Source of the DNA: Nocardioides luteus
GTDB lineage: Bacteria > Actinomycetota > Actinomycetes > Propionibacteriales > Nocardioidaceae
Length of the DNA stretch: 56,947 nt
NCBI RefSeq assembly: GCF_000960475.2
Contig: NZ_JZDQ02000039.1
Span: 1 to 56,947 of the forward strand
Direction of reading: 5' to 3'
In this document: positions 33,655 to 41,847 of the stretch, piece by piece
Layout of the letters: the number at the start of each line of letters is the position of its first letter
Numbering within the stretch: position 1 is the first letter of the stretch
Program-made: the position numbers and the translations under genes
Notes under the pieces: model-generated
What the model saw: the letters and a program-made list of their open reading frames with translations, nothing else
What the model was told of the DNA's origin: nothing
Databases searched by the model: none

Positions 33655-34620
33655 CTAGGCCGTCGCGGGCTCCCCGCAGGCGAACCGGCGCCGATAGGCC
33701 TGCGGGGACAGACCCCGCACCCGGGTGAAGTGGTGGCGCAGCGCCGCCGCGTTCCCGAAGCCGACCTCGCCCGCGATCCACTCCACCGACCGGTCGCTGC
33801 GCTCCAGCAGCTCCTCGGCGCGGCGGACCCGCTGGGCGGTGATCCAGGCATAGGGCGTGGCCCCGGTCTCGGCGCGGAACCGCCGGGCGAACGTACGCGG
33901 CGACATCAGCACCTGCCGGGCCAGCGAGTCCACGTCGAGCTCCTCGTGGAGATGGGCCGTGATCCAGGACAGCAGGGGCCCCAGCGTCTCCGCGTCGGGC
34001 TCGGGGACCGGGTGGGAGATGAACTGCGCCTGTCCCCCGTCGCGCTGGGGCGGGACGACCATCCGGCGGGCCACCGCGGAGGCGACCGCGGCGCCGTACT
34101 CCTGGCGCCAGATGTGCAGCGCGGCGTCGAGCACCGAGGCGGTGCCGGCGCTGGTGACGATCTGCCCGGTGTCGACGTAGAGCACCTCGGGCACGACCTT
34201 CGACTCCGGGAAGCGGCGCTGCAGCTCGGTGGCGTACTTCCAGTGGGTGGTGCACTCGATGCCGTCGAGGAGGCCGGCCTCCCCCAGCGCGAAGGCGCCC
34301 GAGCAGGCGGTCAGGAACCGGGCACCGCGGGCGTGGGCGCGCAGCAGCGCGTCCCTCACGTCCACGGGCAGCGTGCCGCTGGGGCCGCCGAAGGCGGGGA
34401 TCGCGATCAGGTCGGCGTCCTCCAGCCGCTCCAGGCCGTGGAGGGCCTCGACCCCGAAGCCGAGGTTGGTGCGCACCATCCCCGCGGTCGGCGCGCACAC
34501 CGCGAAATCGAGGTAGGGCACCCCGTCGTCACGCCGGTCGATGGCGAAGGCCTCGCAGACCGCACCGAACTCGAAGGGGGCGACACCGTCCCAGATCACC
34601 GCAGCAACGTTCCTAAGCAC
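33655..34620 (-). CDS. GlxA-type AraC family regulator (DJ-1/PfpI domain)
   Basis: 321 residues. The N-terminal DJ-1/PfpI-like domain (about 5-190) includes the nucleophile-elbow-like TACSGAFALGEAG, with a Cys in the position of the DJ-1 catalytic cysteine. The C-terminal AraC domain has two helix-turn-helix motifs (LARQVLMSPRTFARRFRAET and IAGEVGFGNAAALRHHFTRV). Such proteins sense small molecules and activate nearby operons. It is divergent from a 47-residue membrane protein gene across a spacer with dyad-symmetric TGCCA/TGGCA sites. The start is taken as GTG 34620 and is not certain. Confidence 0.9.
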   Translation of the reverse strand: MLRNVAAVIWDGVAPFEFGAVCEAFAIDRRDDGVPYLDFAVCAPTAGMVRTNLGFGVEALHGLERLEDADLIAIPAFGGPSGTLPVDVRDALLRAHARGARFLTACSGAFALGEAGLLDGIECTTHWKYATELQRRFPESKVVPEVLYVDTGQIVTSAGTASVLDAALHIWRQEYGAAVASAVARRMVVPPQRDGGQAQFISHPVPEPDAETLGPLLSWITAHLHEELDVDSLARQVLMSPRTFARRFRAETGATPYAWITAQRVRRAEELLERSDRSVEWIAGEVGFGNAAALRHHFTRVRGLSPQAYRRRFACGEPATA

Positions 34621-34630
34621 CTCAGAAGAG

Positions 34631-34681
34631 TGCCAGTTGGCAGGAATTCGCGCAACTTAGGCATTTCTGCCAATGTGGCAG
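34631..34681. promoter_or_regulatory. Paired dyad operators between the AraC-type regulator and microprotein genes
   Basis: TGCCA-GT-TGGCA (34631-34642) and CTGCCA-ATG-TGGCAG (34667-34681), centres about 37 bp apart, are both followed by GGAAT. A further TGCCA half-site overlaps the microprotein start (34706-34710). This fits binding of the adjacent regulator to control both genes. Confidence 0.55.
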
Positions 34682-34709
34682 GAATACCTGGTAGCGAAGA
34701 ATTACTGCC

Positions 34710-34853
34710 ATGACCACAGCACTGATCCTCATCCCACTGTTCGCCCTCGCCACCTACGCCACCTTCGCCGTCGTCCACGGCGACCGTCCCAAGGCCGCTC
34801 CCCGGTCCCACGCCATCGACCCGGACTTCCAGCCCGCGGCCAGGCTGCCCTAA
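34710..34853 (+). CDS. 47-residue membrane microprotein
   Basis: ATG 34710, TAA 34851. MTTALILIPLFALATYATFA is one hydrophobic helix, followed by a polar tail (VVHGDRPKAAPRSHAIDPDF) ending QPAARLP. It is flanked by dyad operators upstream and a strong terminator seven bases downstream, so it is a defined single-gene transcript divergent from the GlxA-type regulator gene. The function is unknown. A small regulator of a membrane protein is possible but only inferred. Confidence 0.72.
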   Translation: MTTALILIPLFALATYATFAVVHGDRPKAAPRSHAIDPDFQPAARLP

Positions 34854-34859
34854 AAAGCC

Positions 34860-34893
34860 GAATGCCCGGCCCCTCGAAAGGGGCCGGGCATTC
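34860..34893. terminator. Strong bidirectional terminator between microprotein gene and rpsA
   Basis: A 15-bp perfect stem (GAATGCCCGGCCCCT / AGGGGCCGGGCATTC) with a CGAA tetraloop, between convergent genes. Confidence 0.9.
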
Positions 34894-34934
34894 GTGCGTT
34901 TTCAGAGCATCAGCTCCGCGCTACGCGGGTGCGT

Positions 34935-36416
34935 TCACTGACCGCCGGTCAGCTTCTCACGGAGAGCCTGCAGCGCCTCGTCGGAGGCGAGCGAGCCGCC
35001 CTCGTCCTCGGAGATGGTCTCGTCGACCGAGCCACCGGAGGAGTAGGAGGTGGCCTCGCCGGCCTCGGCAGCCTTCTCGGCGGCCTCCTGCTGCTGCTTG
35101 ATGTGGGCCTCCCAGCGGGCGTGGGCCTGAGCGTACTGCTCCTCCCACTTCGCGCGCTGCTCGTCGTAGCCCTCGAGCCACTCGCCCGTCTCCGGGTCGA
35201 AGCCCTCGGGGTAGATGTAGTTGCCCTGGTCGTCGTAGGTCGCCGGCATGCCGTAGAGGGTCGGGTCGAACTCCTCGACGTCGGTCGAGGTGACCGTCTC
35301 GTTGGCCTGCTTGAGCGAGAGCGAGATCCGGCGACGCTCGAGGTCGATGTCGATGATCTTGACCATGACGTCGTCGTTGACCTGGACGACCTGCTCGGGG
35401 ATCTCCACGTGGCGCTCGGCCAGCTCGGAGATGTGCACCAGGCCCTCGATGCCCTCCTCGACACGGACGAACGAACCGAACGGCACCAGCTTGGTGACCT
35501 TACCCGGGACGATCTGGCCGATCTGGTGGGTGCGGGCGAAGTGCTGCCACGGGTCCTCCTGGGTCGCCTTCAGCGACAGGGAGACACGCTCGCGGTCCAT
35601 GTCCACGTCGAGAACCTCGACGGTGACCTCGTCACCGACGGTGACGACCTCGGACGGGTGGTCGATGTGCTTCCAGGACAGCTCCGAGACGTGGACGAGA
35701 CCGTCGACGCCGCCGAGGTCCACGAACGCACCGAAGTTGACGATCGAGGAGACGACACCCTTGCGGATCTGACCCTTCTGGAGCTGGGTCAGGAAGCCGT
35801 GGCGAACCTCGGACTGGGTCTGCTCGAGCCAGGCACGGCGCGACAGGACCACGTTGTTGCGGTTCTTGTCGAGCTCGATGATCTTGGCCTCGAGGGTCTG
35901 GCCGACGTACGGCTGCAGGTCGCGGACGCGACGCATCTCCACCAGGGAGGCGGGGAGGAAGCCACGCAGGCCGATGTCCAGGATGAGACCACCCTTGACG
36001 ACCTCGATGACCGCGCCCTCGACGACGCCGTCCTCCTCCTTGACCTGCTCGATCGTGCCCCAGGCGCGCTCGTACTGCGCACGCTTCTTGGACAGGATCA
36101 GGCGGCCTTCCTTGTCCTCCTTCTGGAGCACCAGGGCCTCGACCTTGTCGCCGACCTCGACAACCTCGGACGGGTCGACGTCGTGCTTGATCGAGAGCTC
36201 GCGCGACGGGATGACACCTTCGGTCTTGTAACCGATGTCGAGCAGGACCTCGTCCCGGTCGACCTTGACGATGACACCGTCCACGATGTCGCCGTCGTTG
36301 AAGTACTTGATGGTCTCGTCGATCGCGGCGAGGAAGTCCTCTTCCGACCCGATGTCGTTGATCGCGACCTGAGGCGCGTCGTAGTCAGGAAGAGGAATGT
36401 TGAGCGTGCTCGTCAT
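34935..36416 (-). CDS. rpsA: 30S ribosomal protein S1
   Basis: 493 residues with four S1 RNA-binding domains at about 37-105, 122-190, 208-277 and 293-363. The first is recognisable from DIVDGVIVKVDRDEVLLDIG and the third from IRKGVVSSIVNFGAFVDLGG. The C-terminal 130 residues are low-complexity, with an NYIYPEGFDPETGEWLEGYD segment typical of actinobacterial S1. It binds mRNA on the 30S subunit and aids initiation of leadered transcripts, which matters here because many genes look leaderless. The ribosome site is weak. Confidence 0.96.
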   Translation of the reverse strand: MTSTLNIPLPDYDAPQVAINDIGSEEDFLAAIDETIKYFNDGDIVDGVIVKVDRDEVLLDIGYKTEGVIPSRELSIKHDVDPSEVVEVGDKVEALVLQKEDKEGRLILSKKRAQYERAWGTIEQVKEEDGVVEGAVIEVVKGGLILDIGLRGFLPASLVEMRRVRDLQPYVGQTLEAKIIELDKNRNNVVLSRRAWLEQTQSEVRHGFLTQLQKGQIRKGVVSSIVNFGAFVDLGGVDGLVHVSELSWKHIDHPSEVVTVGDEVTVEVLDVDMDRERVSLSLKATQEDPWQHFARTHQIGQIVPGKVTKLVPFGSFVRVEEGIEGLVHISELAERHVEIPEQVVQVNDDVMVKIIDIDLERRRISLSLKQANETVTSTDVEEFDPTLYGMPATYDDQGNYIYPEGFDPETGEWLEGYDEQRAKWEEQYAQAHARWEAHIKQQQEAAEKAAEAGEATSYSSGGSVDETISEDEGGSLASDEALQALREKLTGGQ

Positions 36417-36655
36417 AAGGGAGGTGGTTTCCTTGGGTGGACAGATATCGTCGGGTCACACACATCTGAGGTCTCGGATCGGCAGCCCCTCGCCGGCACC
36501 GCACAAACAGGCTTCGTCGCCCGGTGTGAACCGGCTGTCGAGGTAGCAGGCCAAGGTCCACTAGGTCCGGGACCCGGGCAGACTTCAGACGCAGTTTCCA
36601 AGCCTACGCTCCACTCACAGGCCCCGTCCAACTGTCGGCGTCACCCTGCGGGGCC

Positions 36656-36661
36656 TACCCT
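36656..36661 (+). promoter_or_regulatory. -10 box for leaderless methyltransferase mRNA
   Basis: TACCCT six bases before GTG 36668; no ribosome site is present. Confidence 0.5.
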
Positions 36662-36667
36662 GTAGAG

Positions 36668-37555
36668 GTGGACCAAGCCATCAGCCCGGTCGTCCGACCG
36701 GAGGCGCCCATCGATCCCTTCGGCGCGATCGAAACCATCGAGACCACCGGCCCGATCGTCAGAGCCGAGCGGCGTACGGTCGGTGAAGCCGAGTCACGCC
36801 GCGCCAACGGTCCCGACTGGGACCGCTACGCCGACGAGTACCAGGCGACCCACGGGCCGTTCCTCGGCGAGGCCGGGTTCGTCTGGGGCCCGGAGGGCCT
36901 GACCGAGTCCGATCTCGGCATCCTCGGCGACGTCGGCGGCAAGGACGTCCTCGAGCTCGGCTCCGGCGCCTGTCAGTGCTCCCGCTGGGTGAACACCCAG
37001 GGCGGGCAGGCGATCGGGCTGGATCTCTCCGGCCGTCAGCTCCAGCACTCCCGGCGCCTCGACGAGCACACCGGCGTCGTGGTGCCCGCGGTGCAGGCCA
37101 CCGCGACCGACCTGCCCTTCGCCGACGACTCCTTCGACATCGTGTTCTGCTCCTTCGGGGCACTGCAGTTCGTCAGCGACATCGCCCACGCGATCGCCGA
37201 GACCGCCCGCGTCCTGCGCCCCGGCGGGCGGTTCGCGTTCTCGATCACCCACCCGACACGGTGGATGTTCCCCGACGACCCCGGCCCCGAGGGCCTCATC
37301 GCCGCCCAGTCCTACTGGGACCGCACCCCCTACGTCGAGGTCGACGACGAGACCGGCGAGGTGTCGTACGTCGAGCACCACCGCACCCTCGGAGACTGGG
37401 TGTCGTTGCTGGCCGGTGCCGGGTTCCGGATCACCGACCTGGTCGAGCCCGAGTGGCCCGAGGACCACGAGCGGGTCTGGGGCGGCTGGTCACGGACCCG
37501 GGGGCTGTTGACACCCGGCACCGCGATCTTCGGCGCCGATCTGGCGCGCAGCTAG
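36668..37555 (+). CDS. Class I SAM-dependent methyltransferase
   Basis: 295 residues. SAM-binding motif I DVLELGSGACQCSRWV is near 95-110, IGLDLSGRQLQHS is motif II, and DLPFADDSFDIVFCSFGALQ is the post-II/motif IV region. ARVLRPGGRFAFSITHPTRW follows. The C-terminal HHRTLGDWVSLLAGAGFRIT is usual for small-molecule methyltransferases of the UbiE/Methyltransf_11 group. The substrate is unknown. The first 35 residues are poorly conserved. It is followed by a strong terminator shared with the convergent DUF3068 gene. Confidence 0.9.
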   Translation: MDQAISPVVRPEAPIDPFGAIETIETTGPIVRAERRTVGEAESRRANGPDWDRYADEYQATHGPFLGEAGFVWGPEGLTESDLGILGDVGGKDVLELGSGACQCSRWVNTQGGQAIGLDLSGRQLQHSRRLDEHTGVVVPAVQATATDLPFADDSFDIVFCSFGALQFVSDIAHAIAETARVLRPGGRFAFSITHPTRWMFPDDPGPEGLIAAQSYWDRTPYVEVDDETGEVSYVEHHRTLGDWVSLLAGAGFRITDLVEPEWPEDHERVWGGWSRTRGLLTPGTAIFGADLARS

Positions 37556-37581
37556 CCACGAGGGCAGCCCAGGAAGCCGAG

Positions 37582-37616
37582 CGCGGGCCCGGAGGCTGTC
37601 TGCCTCCGGGCCCGCG
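37582..37616. terminator. Bidirectional terminator
   Basis: A 15-bp perfect stem (CGCGGGCCCGGAGGC / GCCTCCGGGCCCGCG) with a five-base loop, between convergent genes. Confidence 0.9.
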
Positions 37617-37643
37617 AACGTTGATTCCGGCGAGCGGTGCGCC

Positions 37644-38600
37644 TCAGGCGTCGACCAGCGTGCGGTCGTCCGCAGCGGCGTGAGCGCCACCGTTGGGCTT
37701 GCGGCCGCGCAGGACCAGCCAGAGGCCGGCCACCAGAAGGATCAGGCCGACGACGAGGCCGACGACGGGGATCCAGGTGCCGATCAGGTTGAGCTTGGAG
37801 ATGTTGGCCTTGGCGTCCTTGGCGTTCTTGGCGACGGTCTCGTCGGTGTAGCTCACCTCGATGTCGATCACCGTGGTGTCGCCGGTGACCGCCTTCTGGG
37901 ACCCGGTCTGGTCGATGTACTGACCCGTGGTCGGCTCGACGTAGATCGTCTGGGCCCCCTCGTAGGTGCCCACCGTGTCGTCCTCGGTGCCCTCGGACTC
38001 GCCCTCGTCCAGCGTCACCTCGGTGGCCGGGATCGAGACCTCGAACTGGTAGGTCTTCACGCCCTTCACCTCGACGTCATCGACGTAGGTGGCGACGACG
38101 GACTTGCCGAGCGTGTCGTCCCAGTACTCGTAGTCGTGACGCTCGGTGCCGAACGGGAACTTCGCGACGTAGCCGGTCATGCCCTCGGTCGCGAACTCGT
38201 CGCCGACGTACTTGGCCTGGTCCTTGACCGGCTCGGCAGTCGTGCGGTCCAGGGCGTAGGCGCTCTTGGAGATGTTCACCGCACGCGGGTCGGTCTTGGG
38301 GTCGGGGCAGTCGGGTGCCGGCTTGCCGTCCTGGACGACGACGCAGGCCTGCTCGATCAGCACCACGACGTCATCGGTGGACGCCTTGGGGTCGGCCTTG
38401 GTCACGTTGACGTACTTCACCGGTACCGGGTCGTCCGACTTGGCCTGTGCACCGCTGGCCGTGCCTTCGAGCACGGTGCGCGAGTCGACGTTCAGTGGAA
38501 ACTTGGCGGCGGCGTCCTTGGCCCAGAAGCCGGCCACTGCGGCGGCGACCAGCGCAAACGCGCCGACCAGCACAAAGACGTAACCAATCACTCTTCGCAT
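37644..38600 (-). CDS. DUF3068 membrane protein (PorA-family annotation)
   Basis: 318 residues; GGGAGGGG precedes the ATG. An N-terminal TM helix (GYVFVLVGAFALVAAAVAGF), an external domain of about 230 residues, and a C-terminal TM helix (WIPVVGLVVGLILLVAGLWL) with a short basic tail. DDPVPVKYVNVTKADP and YVDDVEVKGVKTYQFEVSIP are typical of DUF3068 (Rv0227c-like). The family has no proven activity; the label porin PorA is only a domain name. It begins the glycan locus and is divergent from a large membrane protein gene. Confidence 0.88.
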   Translation of the reverse strand: MRRVIGYVFVLVGAFALVAAAVAGFWAKDAAAKFPLNVDSRTVLEGTASGAQAKSDDPVPVKYVNVTKADPKASTDDVVVLIEQACVVVQDGKPAPDCPDPKTDPRAVNISKSAYALDRTTAEPVKDQAKYVGDEFATEGMTGYVAKFPFGTERHDYEYWDDTLGKSVVATYVDDVEVKGVKTYQFEVSIPATEVTLDEGESEGTEDDTVGTYEGAQTIYVEPTTGQYIDQTGSQKAVTGDTTVIDIEVSYTDETVAKNAKDAKANISKLNLIGTWIPVVGLVVGLILLVAGLWLVLRGRKPNGGAHAAADDRTLVDA

Positions 38601-38710
38601 GTTTCTGCCCCTCCCAAGGCTTCAGTTCCCCCCTCGATCCGCGAACCGTAGCAGCAATACCCCGAGAGGTGTGCAACGGGTCACAAACCACTGTGCGACA
38701 CTTCATCTTC

Positions 38711-40609
38711 GTGTCATCCCCCCACCTCGCATCCGCCACCGCCGCGCCCGCCGACGACGGCGTGCTGGCGACCCCGAGGAAGGTCCTCGCCGCCGCGCTC
38801 GTCATGATCGTGGCCCAGCTCGCCTTCCGTGCCTGGGCGCTCAACGGGTCGTGGTATCGCTTCGACGACGCCAACTTCATGTCCAAGCTGATGTCGGACG
38901 GGCTCTCGGCCGACCTGCTCTTCCACGGCTTCGCCGGCCACCTGATGCCGGGCGCGTTCGCGCTGACGGCCTGGAACTTCTCGCTCGACCCCTATGCGTG
39001 GGCCTACCCGGCCGTCGAGCTGCTGATCCTGCAGGCGGTCGCCGACCTCGGCGCCCTGGTGTTCCTCTGCTCCGCGTTCGGGAAGCGGCGCGGGATCCTG
39101 CCGCCGCTGGCCGTGTTCCTGTTCTCCTCGATCAGCCTGCCGGCGTTCCTGACCTGGGGCCCGGGGATCACCCAGCTGCCGTTCCTCGCCGCGATCTTCT
39201 GGGGGTCGTGGACCCACCTCACCTACCTGCGTACGCGGCGGTTCCGCTGGGCGCTGCTGACGATGCTCATCACCCTCGCGGCGATCGCCTTCGGCGAGAA
39301 GGCGATGCTGCTGTTCTGGCCCTACACCGTGCTCGCGCTGGGCTGGTTCGCCACCGGTGACATCCTGACCCGGGTGCGGACCGTCGCGGGCCGCTACCTG
39401 CCCGGCGTGCTGCTCTACGGGGTCGTCTCGATCGGCTCCGCGGTCGCCTACCTCACCCTGGGCGCGGGATCGTCCAAGGCGGCGGCAAGCTCCGACGCCA
39501 ACGGGTTCGCGCTGGTCACCCAGCGGTTCCTGTTCGAGTCGTGGGCGCCGGGCGTGGTCGGCGGCCCGTTGCGCTGGAAGTGGATCGAGGGCAACTCGGC
39601 CGGCTGGGCCGAGCCCGGCGCGGTGGTCTCGGTGCTCGCGGTCGGGGTGCTGGCGCTGCTGACCTACGAGCTCGCCCGCACCCGCTCGATCGCGCTGCGC
39701 GCCTGGTGGCTGGTCGGCGGCATCGTCGTCATCGACATCGCCCTGATCACGGCCATCCGGGCCGGCGGGGTCGGCGCCGACATCGCGCTCGCCTACCGCT
39801 ACCTCACCGACACGATCGCGGTCACCGCGATGGCGCTCGCGCTGGCCACGCTGCCGTTGCTCGGGGCGGTGGAGACGCTGGCCCCGACGCGTACGTCTGC
39901 CTTCCTCGACGTGCCGAAGCGGGTCGCGGTCGCGACGGCGATCGTGACCGCACTGGGGCTCTTCTCGTCCTACTCCTACGCCGAGGGCTGGCACGACGAC
40001 GACAACACCCGGCGCTACATCGACACCGTCCGCGCCGACCTGGCCGACGTCGAGGAGCCGCTGCCGATGGCGGACGGGCCGGTGCCGGAGTGGATGGTCT
40101 GGGGCGCGTCCTACCCCTACAACCAGGTGAGCCGGGTCCTCCGACCGCTGTCGGACAAGATGGACTTCCCCCGGGCCAGCACCGACAACCTCTACCTGGT
40201 CGACGAGGACGGTCACATCCGGCCGGCGGCGGTCGACACCGTACGACGCTCGGTCGGCGCCGTGGACGCCACACCCAGCCTGGACCGGTGCACGCTGCGA
40301 GTGCGGCAGACGCCGCTCCAGGTCGGTCTCGACGGCGGCGTCGAAGGTGCCGGCTGGTGGATCCGGATCGCCTACGTGGCCGGGGCGAAGGACGCGGGCC
40401 GGATGCGGGTGACCGCCGGCGACCACTCCTACGACGTCGAGATCGAGCCCGGGTTCCGCAGCCTCTACGTGCGCACCGGCGAGGGCCGCTTCGACACCGT
40501 CGGGTTCCAGAGCCTCACGCCCGGCTCCAAGCCGTGCCTGGGCGGCATCGAGGTCGGCGAGGTGGTTCCGTTCGGCGACCCGATCTCGGGACCTGGGGGT
40601 GAGGACTGA
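38711..40609 (+). CDS. Large multi-pass membrane protein, GT-C-like, unassigned
   Basis: 632 residues from a GTG at 38711; the start is uncertain because no ribosome site is seen. About 11-12 TM helices (for example VLAAALVMIVAQLAFRAWAL, IDIALITAIRAG) are followed by an external C-terminal domain (about 440-632). An acidic motif RFDDANF lies just after the first TM helix, in the position where GT-C transferases hold catalytic Asp residues. It overlaps the acyltransferase gene by one base (TGATG), so the two form an operon. A role in assembling an envelope glycan is inferred from context; the family is not recognised. Confidence 0.75.
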   Translation: MSSPHLASATAAPADDGVLATPRKVLAAALVMIVAQLAFRAWALNGSWYRFDDANFMSKLMSDGLSADLLFHGFAGHLMPGAFALTAWNFSLDPYAWAYPAVELLILQAVADLGALVFLCSAFGKRRGILPPLAVFLFSSISLPAFLTWGPGITQLPFLAAIFWGSWTHLTYLRTRRFRWALLTMLITLAAIAFGEKAMLLFWPYTVLALGWFATGDILTRVRTVAGRYLPGVLLYGVVSIGSAVAYLTLGAGSSKAAASSDANGFALVTQRFLFESWAPGVVGGPLRWKWIEGNSAGWAEPGAVVSVLAVGVLALLTYELARTRSIALRAWWLVGGIVVIDIALITAIRAGGVGADIALAYRYLTDTIAVTAMALALATLPLLGAVETLAPTRTSAFLDVPKRVAVATAIVTALGLFSSYSYAEGWHDDDNTRRYIDTVRADLADVEEPLPMADGPVPEWMVWGASYPYNQVSRVLRPLSDKMDFPRASTDNLYLVDEDGHIRPAAVDTVRRSVGAVDATPSLDRCTLRVRQTPLQVGLDGGVEGAGWWIRIAYVAGAKDAGRMRVTAGDHSYDVEIEPGFRSLYVRTGEGRFDTVGFQSLTPGSKPCLGGIEVGEVVPFGDPISGPGGED

Positions 40610-41847
40610 TGGACCGCCGGTTCCTCACCCTCGACGCGCTGCGCGCGGTCGGTGCCCTCATGGTGGTGCTGACCCACGTCGGCTTCCACACCGGCCGCTA
40701 CCCGCAGGGCTGGACCGGGGCGATGCTCGCCCACTTCGACCTCGGCGTCGCGCTCTTCTTCGTGGTCTCCGGGTTCCTGCTGGCCAGGCCGTGGTTCGCG
40801 GCCAGCGCCGCCGGAACCCGCCCGCCGGGCACCGGCCGCTACCTGTGGAAGCGCGCGCTGCGGATCCTGCCACTCTACTGGGTCGTGGTAATCGTCTGCC
40901 TGGTCTTCGCGCCGGCGAACTCCGACGTCGGTGTCAGCGGGTGGATCGCCAACCTGACCCTGACCCAGATCTACACCCAGGACTCCCACGCCTACGGCCT
41001 GGCGCACATGTGGAGCCTGTGCACGGAGGTCGCCTTCTACCTCGCCCTGCCGCTCCTGGTGCGGCTGCTGACGCCACGGCACCGCCTGGACGTACGCCGC
41101 GTGCTGATCGGCTGCCTGCTGCTCTCGGTGGGCGGCGTGGTCTTCGCGGCCGGCGCCCGGAGCTGGTTCGACCAGCCGTTCGCGGCCGAGTGGCTGCCGG
41201 CGTACCTGCCGTGGTTCCTCGCCGGGACCGCGCTCGCGGCCTGCTCGGTCGACCCGGGCATGCGTGCGCGGCTGGACGCCGCCGCGCGCGACCTGGCCGG
41301 CTGGTGGCTGCTGGCGCTGGGGCTCTTCGTGGCCGCCTGCACGCCGATCACCGGCCCGACCGGCCTCGTGGACGCGCCGACGCCGGCCGAGTCGGCCCTC
41401 AAGTGCGTGCTCTACGGCGCGGTCGCGGTCTGCGTGATCGTCCCGCTGGTCTTCGGTCCCGAGCTCGAGGGCCCGGTGCGTCGCTGGCTGGCCGGTCCGG
41501 TGCCCAGCGCGCTGGGAGAGATCTCCTACGGCATCTTCTCGATCCACATGTTCGTGCTGCTGATGGGGATGGAGCTGCTCGGCTTCGGCACCTTCAACGA
41601 CCGGTTCTGGACCGTGCTGGGGATGACGCTCGTCGTCACCGTTCCCGTCGCGGCCCTCTCCTACCTCTTCTTCGAGCGCAGGGTGATGCGCCTGCGCGGC
41701 TGGCGTCCCTCCGGGCGCCGGCCGTTGCGCCGGACGGTGGTCGTGACCGAGCCCGCCGCCGAGTCCGCCGCCGAGCCCGTCGCCGGGCGCGGTCCCGCCG
41801 AGGCCGCGGCGGCGGCCAGCACGACCGCGACCAGCGAGAGCGCCTGA
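40609..41847 (+). CDS. Acyltransferase 3 family membrane protein
   Basis: 412 residues, about ten TM helices. The conserved N-terminal block FLTLDALRAVGALMVVLTHV (catalytic His near 24) and DLGVALFFVVSGFLLARPW are diagnostic, as is the later LGEISYGIFSIHMFV and SYLFFERRVMRLRGWR. The family O-acetylates or acylates envelope glycans or lipids. The C-terminal 55 residues form an Ala/Glu/Thr-rich tail whose coding DNA overlaps, on the other strand, the end of the AftD-like gene by 187 bp. Confidence 0.93.
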   Translation: MDRRFLTLDALRAVGALMVVLTHVGFHTGRYPQGWTGAMLAHFDLGVALFFVVSGFLLARPWFAASAAGTRPPGTGRYLWKRALRILPLYWVVVIVCLVFAPANSDVGVSGWIANLTLTQIYTQDSHAYGLAHMWSLCTEVAFYLALPLLVRLLTPRHRLDVRRVLIGCLLLSVGGVVFAAGARSWFDQPFAAEWLPAYLPWFLAGTALAACSVDPGMRARLDAAARDLAGWWLLALGLFVAACTPITGPTGLVDAPTPAESALKCVLYGAVAVCVIVPLVFGPELEGPVRRWLAGPVPSALGEISYGIFSIHMFVLLMGMELLGFGTFNDRFWTVLGMTLVVTVPVAALSYLFFERRVMRLRGWRPSGRRPLRRTVVVTEPAAESAAEPVAGRGPAEAAAAASTTATSESA

